Of a stretch of 64,000 bases of DNA, positions 36,778 to 45,282 are shown in pieces. Source of the stretch: Enterococcus aquimarinus (GTDB lineage: Bacteria; Bacillota; Bacilli; Lactobacillales; Enterococcaceae); the NCBI RefSeq assembly GCF_001885765.1, contig NZ_JXKD01000001.1:124001-188000 (forward strand), written 5' to 3'. The notes beneath the pieces were generated by a model. It saw nothing but the letters and a program-made list of their open reading frames with translations, had not been told where the DNA came from and made no database searches. The translations under genes and the position numbers were made by a program. Within the stretch, counting starts at the first letter, position 1. Every line of letters starts with the position of its first letter.

Positions 36778-39057
36778 TTATTTTTTTAATGCGATTTGTA
36801 CAGTATCGGTTAATTCGTGTTCTTCGCCATAAATGGTTAATGCTAAGGCATCACCCGATTTTAATGTAATAGTCACCCATTCTTTGTCGATGTTAATATG
36901 GAGTTGACGATTACGATAGTTGATGTGGAAGGCATATTTGTCCCAAGATTTTGGTAAAAATGGCGCGAAGCTTAGTTGCTCATCAAAAGTTTTCATTTGA
37001 GCGAAACCTTGAACAATCGCTAACCAACTACCAGTCATTGATGTGATATGAAGGCCATCTTCGGTATCGTTATTGTAGTTATCTAAGTCTAAACGAGCAG
37101 TTCGTTGGTACATTTCTACCGCTTTTTCTTCCATTCCTAATTCAGCTGCAAGAACGGCGTGAATTGAAGGGGATAGGGAAGATTCATGAACGGTCATTGG
37201 CTCATAGAAATCAAAGTTGCGTTGTTTTTCTTCCGTTGTAAACTGATCGCCAAAGAAATAAATTCCTTGTAAAACGTCGGCTTGCTTAATGAAGCATGAA
37301 CGGAGAATGCGATCCCACGACCAATTTTGATTTAATGGCACGTCAGAGGCTGAAAGTGCTGTTGTCGGTAGTAATTCTTTGTCTAAGAACGTATCGTGTT
37401 GGACAAAAATCCCCAGTTCATTGTCGACAGGGAAGTACATTTTGGCGATAATATCTTCCCATTTCGTTAATTCAGCCGCTTCAAGCGTTACAGTTGCTTC
37501 AGATTGAAACGCGCGATAGTTTTCTAAGGTATATTTTAAGACCCAAGTTGCGATATAGTTTGTATACCAGTTATTGTTGATATTATTTTCGTATTCATTA
37601 GGACCAGTTACACCATGAATCATATAACGGTCATTGCGTTTGGAGTAATGAACACGGTCCGCCCAAAAGCGTGCAATTTCAACTAAGACTTCTAATCCTT
37701 CGTTTTTAATGTATGAAGTATCGCCTGTATAATTCGTATAGTTGTAAATCGCGTAAGCAATCGCGCCATTACGGTGGATTTCTTCAAAGGTGATTTCCCA
37801 CTCATTATGACACTCAACACCTGTGAAGGTTACCATCGGATAGAGCGCACCGGCTAATCCTTGTTGACGGGCATTATGTTGTGCTTGTGGTAATTGGTTG
37901 TGACGGTATTTCAATAAGTTTTTCGTTACTTCAGAATCGGTTAATGCTAAGTAAAGTGGGACAGCGTAGGCTTCTGTATCCCAGTAGGTAGCACCGCCGT
38001 ATTTTTCGCCGGTAAAGCCTTTTGGTCCGATATTCAAGCGCTCATCTTCTCCATAGTAAGTTGAGAACAATTGGAAGAGATTAAAGCGAATCCCTTGTTG
38101 CGCTTCATGATCGCCTTCAATGACGACATCTGCGAGTGCCCAACGTTGCGCCCAAGCTTGTTGATGTGCTTGTGTTAATTCAGCAATCGACTGTTGATTT
38201 GTTTCGTCCATTAAAGCTTGTGCTGTTGCTAGTTGCTCATTTGCGGCAACGTCACGACTTGTCACAAGAATCACTTTTTTATCAACGGCAATCGTGTCAC
38301 CTTGTTTGACAGTGAATACGAGTGTTTCAGCTGTTGCTAATGATGATTTTTCGCTCGAACGAACGACGTCATTTGCTGTCTGGTTTTCCATTAAGCCAGT
38401 CACGGTAAATTGTTCAATCCCAAAATTATTTGGAATCGTCCGAGCAGTCACGAAGAGTGCAGTATCATTGTCAACGGCATCCGTTGTTTCCCAGAAGCGA
38501 TCATCATAGTTACTATCTTCATTTTGAACATTGTTATCCAGTCGAGAAACCACTTTGACCGTACCTTCTCCAGCTAGGACTTCTGCCTTAAATTGAATCA
38601 CGGCTAATTCTTTTGTGGTGATACTTAAAAAGCGGGAGAAGCGACAGTTGATGGTCAATCCATCTACTGTTATCTTGAATTGACGTGAAAGAATCCCGTC
38701 TTGCATATTTAATTCTTGGTAGAAATCTTCAATTGGTTGCGTTGCTAAATCAATTTTCGTATCATTGACATAGATATCCATTGCAATAAAGTTCATGGCG
38801 TTGATTACTTTTCCAAAATATTCTGGATAACCATTTTTCCACCAACCAACACGCGTTTTGTCTGGATACCAAACTCCTGCAAGATAGGTTCCTTGATGGT
38901 GATCACCACTATAACTTTCTTCAAAGTTTCCGCGCATCCCCATATAACCATTTCCGATACTTGTGAGTGATTCTTGCAGTCTGAAGTCGTCCTTGTGTAA
39001 TGTTGTCGTTGTTAATTTCCATGGATCAATATCAAATAATCGTTTCAAATGTTCCAA
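36778..39057 (-). CDS. malP: Maltose phosphorylase (GH65)
   Basis: A 759-aa GH65 enzyme. TTG 39057 follows AGGAGGAATT. The (alpha/alpha)6 catalytic domain carries Glu488 in [12 protein letters not shown], equal to the general acid of lactobacillal maltose phosphorylase, and [20 protein letters not shown] (about 340-359) forms the sugar site. It splits maltose with phosphate into glucose and beta-glucose 1-phosphate. Kojibiose or trehalose phosphorylase is a possible alternative, but neighbours malB, malT and mapP support maltose. The promoter holds a LacI-type operator. Confidence 0.9.
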   Translation of the reverse strand: MEHLKRLFDIDPWKLTTTTLHKDDFRLQESLTSIGNGYMGMRGNFEESYSGDHHQGTYLAGVWYPDKTRVGWWKNGYPEYFGKVINAMNFIAMDIYVNDTKIDLATQPIEDFYQELNMQDGILSRQFKITVDGLTINCRFSRFLSITTKELAVIQFKAEVLAGEGTVKVVSRLDNNVQNEDSNYDDRFWETTDAVDNDTALFVTARTIPNNFGIEQFTVTGLMENQTANDVVRSSEKSSLATAETLVFTVKQGDTIAVDKKVILVTSRDVAANEQLATAQALMDETNQQSIAELTQAHQQAWAQRWALADVVIEGDHEAQQGIRFNLFQLFSTYYGEDERLNIGPKGFTGEKYGGATYWDTEAYAVPLYLALTDSEVTKNLLKYRHNQLPQAQHNARQQGLAGALYPMVTFTGVECHNEWEITFEEIHRNGAIAYAIYNYTNYTGDTSYIKNEGLEVLVEIARFWADRVHYSKRNDRYMIHGVTGPNEYENNINNNWYTNYIATWVLKYTLENYRAFQSEATVTLEAAELTKWEDIIAKMYFPVDNELGIFVQHDTFLDKELLPTTALSASDVPLNQNWSWDRILRSCFIKQADVLQGIYFFGDQFTTEEKQRNFDFYEPMTVHESSLSPSIHAVLAAELGMEEKAVEMYQRTARLDLDNYNNDTEDGLHITSMTGSWLAIVQGFAQMKTFDEQLSFAPFLPKSWDKYAFHINYRNRQLHINIDKEWVTITLKSGDALALTIYGEEHELTDTVQIALKK

Positions 39058-39094
39058 TTGAAATTCCTCCTCAAAAAATTTTATCTATATTGCT

Positions 39095-39123
39095 ATCATA
39101 CACGCAACCGGTTGCGAAAACAA
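39095..39123 (-). promoter_or_regulatory. malP promoter with internal MalR-type operator
   Basis: On the minus strand -35 TTGTTT (39123-39118), a 17-base spacer, and -10 TATGAT (39100-39095). The spacer is filled by the palindrome CGCAACCGGTTGCG (39103-39116), a classic LacI/MalR operator. Confidence 0.85.
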
Positions 39124-39177
39124 TAGCTTTGTGCAAAGAATTTTTGTCTTTTATTTAAAAGAATAAAAAAAATGATG

Positions 39178-39206
39178 TTTACATATCAGCATTTTACGTC
39201 TATAAT
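39178..39206 (+). promoter_or_regulatory. malT promoter
   Basis: -35 TTTACA (39178-39183), a 17-base spacer, and -10 TATAAT (39201-39206), close to consensus. Confidence 0.88.
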
Positions 39207-39213
39207 CATTCAA

Positions 39214-39228
39214 GGAAATCGTTTGCGT
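39214..39228 (+). promoter_or_regulatory. Second LacI-family site (MalR or CcpA) at the malT start point
   Basis: GGAAATCGTTTGCGT, read on the other strand as ACGCAAACGATTTCC, shares the CGCAA-x-CG-x-TT core with the malP operator but is less symmetric. It also fits a loose cre pattern. It lies just after the -10, a roadblock position. Confidence 0.6.
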
Positions 39229-39248
39229 AAAAACAGGAGGGAAAACGA

Positions 39249-41420
39249 ATGAAGAAAATATTTAATTTTGAGTTTTGGCAAAAGTTCGGAAAGGCTTTAA
39301 TGGTGGTAGTCGCTGTGATGCCAGCAGCGGGTTTGATGATTAGTATTGGGAAAACGATCCCGTTAATCAATCAGGATTTAGGTTTTTTAGTGACAACAGG
39401 AAGTGTTGTTGAAAGTATTGGTTGGGCAATTATTGGGAATTTGCACTTATTATTTGCATTAGCGATTGGTGGAAGTTGGGCGAAAGACAAAGCAGGTGGT
39501 GCATTTGCGGCGGGGATTTCGTTCGTACTGATTAATCGAATTACCGGCGCGTTATTTGGCGTGACGAGTGATATGTTAGCGAATGAAGAAGCTTATACCC
39601 ACACGTTGTTTGGAACAAAAATTATGGTTAAAGGCTTTTTTACAAGTGTTTTAGAAGCACCTGCTTTAAATATGGGTGTGTTTGTCGGAATTATTGCCGG
39701 TTTTGTTGGGGCGATGGCTTTTAACAAATACTATAATTATCGAAAATTACCTGAAGCACTCTCGTTTTTCAATGGAAAGCGCTTTGTTCCATTCGTAGTG
39801 ATTTTATGGTCAGTTATCGTTTCTCTTGGTCTAGCAATTATATGGCCAGTCATTCAATCAGGGATTAATAATTTTGGTTTGTGGATTGCACAATCACAAG
39901 ATTCTGCTCCAATTTTGGCACCGTTCTTATATGGAACATTAGAACGATTGCTGTTACCATTTGGCTTACATCATATGTTGACGATTCCAATCAACTATAC
40001 GCAACTCGGTGGCACGTATGAAATTTTATCTGGTGCACAAGCAGGAACAATTGTTTATGGGCAAGATCCTTTATGGTTAGCGTGGGCAACTGATTTAGTG
40101 AATTTAAATGATGGTTCGAATTTAGATCAATATGGTTATGTGTTATCAAATTGGACTCCGGCTCGTTTTAAAGTTGGACAAATGATCGGAGCTTCTGGTA
40201 CTTTGATGGGACTCGCGTTTGCGATGTACCGTAGTGTTGATAGCGATAAACGCGCACAGTACAAATCCATGTATTTATCTGCCGCATTAGCAGTCTTTTT
40301 AACAGGAGTTACAGAGCCACTTGAGTTCATGTTCATGTTTGCAGCAGTCCCACTTTACGTTGTGTATTCCGTGATTCAAGGATTGTCGTTTGCGATGGCA
40401 GATTTGATTAACTTAAGAGTGCATTCTTTTGGTAATATCGAACTTCTGACAAGAACACCGATTATTATTAAAGCTGGAATTGCGGGCGATTTAATTAATT
40501 TTGTGATTGTGACGATTGTTTTTGGAGTCTTTACTTATTTCTTAACAATGTTTATGATTAAGAAATTTAATTTTGCGACACCTGGAAGAAATGGCAATTA
40601 CGAGATTGAAGCATCAACCGATGAGCAACAAGTCGGAACTGAAACGGCTGGTAATCAACAAGTCTTTGATATTATTGGCTTATTAGGTGGCAAAGAAAAT
40701 ATTTCGGATGTCGATGCTTGTATGACACGTTTAAGAATTTCGGTTAAAGATAGTCAACAAGTCGCTTCAGAAAATGAATGGAAAAAAACCGGTGCGATGG
40801 GACTGATTGTGAAAGATAATGGCATTCAAGCGATTTACGGTCCGAAAGCAGATGTCTTAAAATCAGATATTCAAGACGTCTTAGATTCAGGCATGACCAT
40901 TCCTGAACGTCAACGTTCATCAGAAGACGTGGCGAAGGCGTCTGAAACAACGAATTTTATCGGTGAAAAACGTTCTTTTACTTCTGTTGTTGATGGAACG
41001 GTTATCGCGATTGAAGCAGTCAATGACCAGGTCTTCTCTCAAAAAATGATGGGTGAAGGGTTTGCAGTTGAACCAACAGGAACGATCGTGGTAGCACCGC
41101 TTTCTGGCACAGTGACAGCTGTTTTTCCAACGAAACATGCGATTGGTATGGTGACGGAAGATGGCATTGAAGTCTTGGTTCATATGGGACTTGATACTGT
41201 CGAAATGACTGACCAAGCGTTTGATGTCTTTGTAAAAGAAGGCGATCATATTGAACAAGGAACCAAAATTGCTGAAGCAGATTGGGAAAAAGTGCGAGCA
41301 GCTGGTAAAGGTACAACTGTGGTTGTCGTCTTTACAAATAGTGCAGCGATTGATCAGTTTAAACTTGAAAAAACCGGTGCAACAACAGTAAATACAACAG
41401 TGGGTACGATTACCATTTAA
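39249..41420 (+). CDS. malT: PTS maltose transporter EIICBA
   Basis: A 723-aa fused permease. The EIIC domain (about 1-440, about ten TM helices) has the glucose-family loop PFGLHHMLTIPINY (about 237-250). EIIB (about 470-550) carries Cys491 in DVDACMTRLRISV. The Crr-type EIIA (about 580-710) has its phosphohistidine at His645 in VLVHMGLDT. ATG 39249 follows AGGAGGG. It imports maltose as maltose 6'-phosphate using HPr-phosphate. Divergent from malP, with mapP downstream. Trehalose transport is a weaker alternative because no phosphotrehalase is present. Confidence 0.88.
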   Translation: MKKIFNFEFWQKFGKALMVVVAVMPAAGLMISIGKTIPLINQDLGFLVTTGSVVESIGWAIIGNLHLLFALAIGGSWAKDKAGGAFAAGISFVLINRITGALFGVTSDMLANEEAYTHTLFGTKIMVKGFFTSVLEAPALNMGVFVGIIAGFVGAMAFNKYYNYRKLPEALSFFNGKRFVPFVVILWSVIVSLGLAIIWPVIQSGINNFGLWIAQSQDSAPILAPFLYGTLERLLLPFGLHHMLTIPINYTQLGGTYEILSGAQAGTIVYGQDPLWLAWATDLVNLNDGSNLDQYGYVLSNWTPARFKVGQMIGASGTLMGLAFAMYRSVDSDKRAQYKSMYLSAALAVFLTGVTEPLEFMFMFAAVPLYVVYSVIQGLSFAMADLINLRVHSFGNIELLTRTPIIIKAGIAGDLINFVIVTIVFGVFTYFLTMFMIKKFNFATPGRNGNYEIEASTDEQQVGTETAGNQQVFDIIGLLGGKENISDVDACMTRLRISVKDSQQVASENEWKKTGAMGLIVKDNGIQAIYGPKADVLKSDIQDVLDSGMTIPERQRSSEDVAKASETTNFIGEKRSFTSVVDGTVIAIEAVNDQVFSQKMMGEGFAVEPTGTIVVAPLSGTVTAVFPTKHAIGMVTEDGIEVLVHMGLDTVEMTDQAFDVFVKEGDHIEQGTKIAEADWEKVRAAGKGTTVVVVFTNSAAIDQFKLEKTGATTVNTTVGTITI

Positions 41421-41433
41421 TAGTAAAAGGGTT

Positions 41434-41467
41434 GAATTGCCAGCGAGCGTTTTGTCGCTGGCAATTC
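41434..41467 (+). terminator. Hairpin between malT and mapP
   Basis: A perfect 13-bp stem, GAATTGCCAGCGA (41434-41446) with TCGCTGGCAATTC (41455-41467), followed by TTCTTG, not a full T-run. Likely a partial terminator that lowers mapP relative to malT. Confidence 0.65.
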
Positions 41468-41527
41468 TTCTTGCCGTGACGAAAATCAAGGCGACGTAAA
41501 CGATTATTATAGAGGAGGAGTAGCAAC

Positions 41528-42367
41528 ATGAAAGTGTTGACTTTAAATACACATAGCTGGCTAGAAGCAGCGCCGCTCGAAAAACTTGAACAAATCGCCC
41601 AATATCTCTTGAAAGAAGAAGTCGATATTATCGGATTGCAAGAGGTGAACCAATTAATAGAAAGTCCAGACGCTATGATCGATGACTATTATCAATGTGC
41701 TGAAAGTGAAATCAGTATGAAAGAAGATAACTTTGCATTTTTATTAGTTTCACGATTAAGAGAGCTCGGAGTGAATTATTATTGGAGTTGGGTTTGTAGC
41801 CATATTGGGTATGATCGGTATCATGAAGGAGAAGCAATCTTATCCAGATATCCAATCGATCCAAAAGGAATCTTAGTCTCAAACATTGCGGAGCTCACCA
41901 ATTACCGCCGAAGAAAACAACTAGCAGCCAAAATTACTTGCCCGCAAGGTTCAATTATGGTTTGCGTTTGTCATTATTCCTGGTGGGAGCAAACAAAAGA
42001 TTCAGGCTTTGCATTTGAATGGCAACAAACCTTAGAAAAACTCGAAACAAAAGACCTGCCAACTCTTTTTCTGGGGGATTTCAATAGTCCCGCCCATTTG
42101 GAAGAGGAAGGATATGCTTTAGTCACTAGCACTTATCAAGATGCGTATGTCACCGCGATCCATAAAAAGGGCTCTTTCACGGTCGAAGAAACGATTGACG
42201 GTTGGGAAGAAAATACTGAAAAATTAAGAATTGATTACCTCTTTCACTCGCATGATTGGCACGTTTTGGAATACCGCGTGATTTTTGATGGTCATGAAAC
42301 GCCAATTGTGAGTGATCATTATGGAGTATTAGTACAGCTAAACTTGATCGAACTTGAATTCAAATAA
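41528..42367 (+). CDS. mapP: Maltose 6'-phosphate phosphatase (endonuclease/exonuclease/phosphatase family)
   Basis: A 279-aa EEP-fold phosphatase. MKVLTLNTHSWLEA, IIGLQEVNQ (about 36-44), FLGDFNSP (about 181-188), the DYLF block and the closing SDHYGVL (about 262-268) supply the metal and catalytic residues. In E. faecalis MapP removes phosphate from maltose 6'-phosphate so that MalP can use the maltose. The position right after malT supports this. ATG 41528 follows AGGAGGAG. A cytosolic enzyme; a nuclease role is much less likely here. Confidence 0.87.
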   Translation: MKVLTLNTHSWLEAAPLEKLEQIAQYLLKEEVDIIGLQEVNQLIESPDAMIDDYYQCAESEISMKEDNFAFLLVSRLRELGVNYYWSWVCSHIGYDRYHEGEAILSRYPIDPKGILVSNIAELTNYRRRKQLAAKITCPQGSIMVCVCHYSWWEQTKDSGFAFEWQQTLEKLETKDLPTLFLGDFNSPAHLEEEGYALVTSTYQDAYVTAIHKKGSFTVEETIDGWEENTEKLRIDYLFHSHDWHVLEYRVIFDGHETPIVSDHYGVLVQLNLIELEFK

Positions 42368-42370
42368 TTA

Positions 42371-42424
42371 AAATACGTTCTATTCGCCTAAATCAATTTT
42401 CTAGGCGAATAGAACGTATTTTTT
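42371..42424. terminator. Bidirectional terminator between mapP and the VOC gene
   Basis: A perfect 19-bp stem, AATACGTTCTATTCGCCTA (42372-42390) with TAGGCGAATAGAACGTATT (42402-42420), with A-run before and T-run after. Confidence 0.93.
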
Positions 42425-42452
42425 ATTGAATCGAAGGCAATGAATGGCGACT

Positions 42453-42854
42453 TTAATCCATTTTCATCCATGATGGTTCTAAACAGTTGCCGTCTAAATC
42501 CTGTACTTCTAGTCCGTACATCATACTTTCAGGCATCCCCATTTCAACATGGTGAACGGTTCCACCGTGTTTTTCGGCGGTTGCCCCAAACGCTTTGACT
42601 GCTGCTATACTGTCGAGACTAAACGAAATTAAAGCAGCACTTACTTTTTGTGTATCCGCGATCTCTTTGTTTTTCAAAAATTTCCGATAAAAATCATGGG
42701 TGAGAAGCATAATCCAGAAAGTGTCGTCCCACATCATCGCAGCGGCTTCGTCGTTAGAAAATTCCTTGTTTTGTTTAAAACCTAAGGCAGTGTAAAATTC
42801 AATTGAACGTGACAAGTCCGTAACGGGGAAATTAACAAAGACCATGGCTGTCAT
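42453..42854 (-). CDS. VOC/glyoxalase family protein
   Basis: A 133-aa two-module VOC protein. MVFVNFPVTDLSRSIEFYTA then LGF (about residues 4-26) opens the first beta-alpha-beta-beta-beta unit; GLEVQDLDGNCLEPSWM (about 114-130) closes the second. ATG 42854 follows AGAGGAAACG. A -35 TTGACC/-10 AATAAT pair (42920-42915 and 42896-42891, spacer 18) is a plausible promoter. The family includes dioxygenases, isomerases and resistance proteins; no specific role can be read. It converges on mapP. Confidence 0.8.
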   Translation of the reverse strand: MTAMVFVNFPVTDLSRSIEFYTALGFKQNKEFSNDEAAAMMWDDTFWIMLLTHDFYRKFLKNKEIADTQKVSAALISFSLDSIAAVKAFGATAEKHGGTVHHVEMGMPESMMYGLEVQDLDGNCLEPSWMKMD

Positions 42855-42961
42855 TTCGTTTCCTCTTTTCTACTATTATTCTATCAACCCATTATTGCAT
42901 GAAATCGCTTTCTAGGTCAATTGACTCGTTTTAGAAAAAGAATGCGTATTTGTCTAAAAAA

Positions 42962-43010
42962 TGGCTATCTATTTGAATCTTCATTAAAGATATTCAATCC
43001 CTCTATAGCC
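42962..43010 (-). terminator. Minus-strand terminator-like hairpin with no intact gene in front of it
   Basis: On the minus strand GGCTATA...TATAGCC-type arms (43010 to 42962) with an inner TTGAAT/ATTCAA pairing are followed by TTTTTT (to about 42956). No intact minus-strand gene precedes it; a coding-like fossil does. Confidence 0.55.
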
Positions 43011-43120
43011 AATCGTAGCGAGCGCGGTGAGTTTGGTTGTTTCTGGATTTTTAGCGAAGTTTCTGATAATGTATGAATCAAACAGATGCGATGGGAAATT
43101 GGAAAGGGTAGGTGTTGCAA
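42984..43120 (-). pseudogene. Probable 3' fossil of a lost minus-strand gene
   Basis: A stop-free minus-strand frame ends at 42984 and reads ..HLFDSYIIRNFAKNPETTKL, then TALATIGYRGIEYL-stop. It has coding-like composition and no start codon, and its end sits inside a terminator-type hairpin. That pattern is expected for the tail of a gene whose front was replaced, possibly by the plus-strand membrane-protein gene at 43121. I cannot name the family. Confidence 0.35.
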
Positions 43121-43495
43121 ATGAAAAAGAAACTGGGCATCATGCTGAATTGTTTACCGCTTGGTGTCATCTTTATTTTACTTGAATACCATCAAATTCT
43201 TCGGTTGTCTTCACCGAGCCTGTTGTTATATCCACTGTTATTTGTTCCAACAATCACGGTATTTTTGATGTGGAATAAAAAGAATCGTGTGATGTTCCGC
43301 ATGCTATTTCAGTGTTATGCCATCTCTGTGATTTTAGGGTTCCTATTATTTCTGATTATCGGAGCCCCTCCGAATAGTTGGTTGAAACCCCTCACGCCGA
43401 TAGGACATTCTTTCTTGTATCCTAGTATCATTTTCGGGTGTCAAATGATTTTAGTCCTGTTTGTAAATCCATTTAAGAAGGAAAGCCAGAGTTAG
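43121..43495 (+). CDS. Small membrane protein, function unknown
   Basis: A 124-aa hydrophobic protein with four likely TM helices (about residues 7-25, 33-51, 60-80 and 95-117) and basic ends. ATG 43121 follows TAGGTG; TTG 43115 and GTG 43112 are alternatives after GGAAAGGG. I do not recognise the family. It stands alone between a gene fossil and the DUF1149 gene and may be a recent local insertion. Confidence 0.6.
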   Translation: MKKKLGIMLNCLPLGVIFILLEYHQILRLSSPSLLLYPLLFVPTITVFLMWNKKNRVMFRMLFQCYAISVILGFLLFLIIGAPPNSWLKPLTPIGHSFLYPSIIFGCQMILVLFVNPFKKESQS

Positions 43496-43645
43496 GAATG
43501 GGTACGGTTATAGAAAAAGACCGGAATGATTCGCAATGCTATTATCAATAGATAGTCGGCGAAAAGGTTTATGGCAATTGATTTGCAGCGAAAAAGTACA
43601 CGCATAGAAGAAAACACTCAAAATCCCCAAAGACCTGAAGTTTCC

Positions 43646-43673
43646 GTTTTCAAAGTGTTTTTTTATGGTATAA
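43646..43673 (+). promoter_or_regulatory. Promoter of the DUF1149 gene
   Basis: -35 TTTTCA (43646-43651), a 16-base spacer, and an extended -10 TGGTATAAT with TATAAT at 43668-43673. Same architecture as the bgsA promoter. It overlaps a T-rich hairpin (about 43614-43663) that could end upstream transcripts. Confidence 0.65.
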
Positions 43674-43697
43674 TTTTCTTTGAGGAGTGTGAAAAAA

Positions 43698-44081
43698 TTG
43701 GAAATTAAAAGACAGCAACCAATCGTAGAGGCGTATCATTTTGATATGCGCGATCCTAAAAAAGAAGCAAAAACAAAAATTAATGTGGGGTTTGCACCAT
43801 TTCCTGCGCCGGATGAAAATTATCCAAAAGAAAATAGTATTTTAGCTGGACGTTTACAATTTGAAGTGGTTTTTCCAGACTTTATCGTCAGTGGTGCGAT
43901 TGGTCAAATTAATCACTTTATTAATCGTCAAGTGGCAAAACAAGAAGATTTGACACAAGAAGAAGCAAATGAATTGGTGGCACCATTATTTGATATGCTA
44001 CAACGTTTAACGTATGAAGTAACAGAAATCGTAACGGATCAACCGGGTATTAACTTAAATTTTAGTCAGGAAAAGGAATAA
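43698..44081 (+). CDS. DUF1149 family protein
   Basis: A 127-aa soluble protein. TTG 43698 lies ten bases after GAGGAG and gives MEIKRQQPIVEAYHFDMRDP. LQFEVVFPDFIVSGAIGQIN (about residues 56-75) and the helical C-terminus fit DUF1149, a Lactobacillales family with a SecB-like predicted fold. Function unknown; a chaperone role is only suggested by the fold. A VOC gene follows after three bases. Confidence 0.75.
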   Translation: MEIKRQQPIVEAYHFDMRDPKKEAKTKINVGFAPFPAPDENYPKENSILAGRLQFEVVFPDFIVSGAIGQINHFINRQVAKQEDLTQEEANELVAPLFDMLQRLTYEVTEIVTDQPGINLNFSQEKE

Positions 44082-44084
44082 TTT

Positions 44085-44465
44085 ATGTTTTCAACGAATA
44101 TTCAATTAATGGTTTATGTCGATGACGTCGCAAAAGCGCGTGATTTTTGGTTAGCTTTAGATTTTTGTTTGATTGAAGAGCAAGAAATGGATGGTACATT
44201 GGTCGTTGAGCTCGCAATAAGTAAGGGTGCGGCGGTTCATTTTGTGCTGTATGATCGTGAGTTTATTGAACGTCATTCACCAGAAGTCGCAACGAACGCA
44301 CCGTCCTTGATGTTTTTCACGGAAGACATTTTTGCGTTATACAAAAAAATGCAAGCTAATCATGTTCAAGTTGGTGAACTCATTCAACTGACGGATAAAT
44401 ATGTGTTTAATTTTGCAGATCTCGATGGAAATTACTTTGCAGTTACAGGCGAAATAGCAGAATAA
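44085..44465 (+). CDS. VOC family protein
   Basis: A 126-aa VOC protein. MFSTNIQLMVYVDDVAKARD with FWLALDF (about residues 1-27) and FNFADLDGNYFAVTG (about 108-122) mark the two modules. ATG 44085 follows AAAAGGAA. It is co-transcribed with the DUF1149 gene and ends at a terminator. It differs clearly from the VOC gene at 42453, so they are not a recent duplication. Substrate unknown. Confidence 0.8.
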   Translation: MFSTNIQLMVYVDDVAKARDFWLALDFCLIEEQEMDGTLVVELAISKGAAVHFVLYDREFIERHSPEVATNAPSLMFFTEDIFALYKKMQANHVQVGELIQLTDKYVFNFADLDGNYFAVTGEIAE

Positions 44466-44476
44466 TTTGGAAGATT

Positions 44477-44508
44477 CATCTTATTCAAAGCGAATAGGAT
44501 GGATTTTT
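44477..44508 (+). terminator. Terminator after the DUF1149-VOC pair
   Basis: CATCTTATTC (44477-44486) pairs with GAATAGGATG (44492-44501) with one G-U pair, then GATTTTT. Confidence 0.8.
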
Positions 44509-44531
44509 CTTATGCATAAAGGAGGATTCTC

Positions 44532-45266
44532 ATGAAATCACTTGTGTATGTAATTAGCGACATTCATGGACAACTCGATTTATTCCAACAACTTTTACGT
44601 GACTTTGATCCTATGTTGCATCAGTTGGTCTTAATAGGCGACTTAAATGACCGCGGACCTCGGAGTAAAGAATGCTTATTGTTAGGAATGGAACTGGTCC
44701 AAAAACAAGGGTGTATTTACTTGCGGGGCAATCATGAACAATATCTTTTACAGTTTTTGCAAGACCCAGAAGAAATTGCGGAGAGGTATTGGTTGAATGG
44801 TGGCAAAGAGACCGTCAATAGTTTGCTCCATCCTGGGGCAACACAAGAATATTCACCGACGGAAATTGCGCTAATGATTCGTTCGCGTTACAAGGAATTA
44901 ATCCAATTTTTAACCGACTTGCCTTACTACTACGAGTGGGAAAAGTATGTGTTTGTTCATGCAGGAATTGATTTAACGAAGGCCGATTGGCATCAAACGA
45001 GTTTACGTGATTTCATTTGGATTCGGGAACCTTTTTTGAATGGAAAGAATCACACTGGGAAAGTCATTGTTTTTGGACACACGATTACCCCGAGTTTACA
45101 TGGCGATGGCCAGACAACAGATCTATGGTTTTCGGATGATAAAATCGGAATAGATGGCGGAGCGATTTTTGGCGGTTCTGTTCATGGTGTGATTTTTAAT
45201 CCAGAGCGTTTGATTCAAGATATTGAATATCAAAATATGAAAGGGCCGTGGAAACCGGACTTTTGA
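44532..45266 (+). CDS. Metallophosphoesterase (PrpE/ApaH-like protein phosphatase or Ap4A hydrolase)
   Basis: A 244-aa calcineurin-type phosphatase. Metal motifs are SDIHG (about residues 9-13), GDLNDRGP (about 37-44), RGNHE (about 66-70), VHAGI (about 143-147) and FGHT (about 178-181). These fit the bacterial Ser/Thr phosphatase and diadenosine tetraphosphatase group; the sequence does not decide between them. ATG 44532 follows AAAGGAGG. tex starts 16 bases after the stop. Confidence 0.83.
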   Translation: MKSLVYVISDIHGQLDLFQQLLRDFDPMLHQLVLIGDLNDRGPRSKECLLLGMELVQKQGCIYLRGNHEQYLLQFLQDPEEIAERYWLNGGKETVNSLLHPGATQEYSPTEIALMIRSRYKELIQFLTDLPYYYEWEKYVFVHAGIDLTKADWHQTSLRDFIWIREPFLNGKNHTGKVIVFGHTITPSLHGDGQTTDLWFSDDKIGIDGGAIFGGSVHGVIFNPERLIQDIEYQNMKGPWKPDF

Positions 45267-45282
45267 AAGAAAGAGTGATGTT

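Noticed and set aside
40920-41552. 210-aa minus-strand open frame
   Set aside because: It is antisense to the EIIA part of malT, is Cys/His/Ser-rich and low in coding character, and has no ribosome site; a shadow of malT.
43500-43615. 37-codon hydrophobic minus-strand ORF (MRVLFRCKSIAINLFADYLL...)
   Set aside because: No ribosome site or promoter; hydrophobic frames are common by chance in such sequence.
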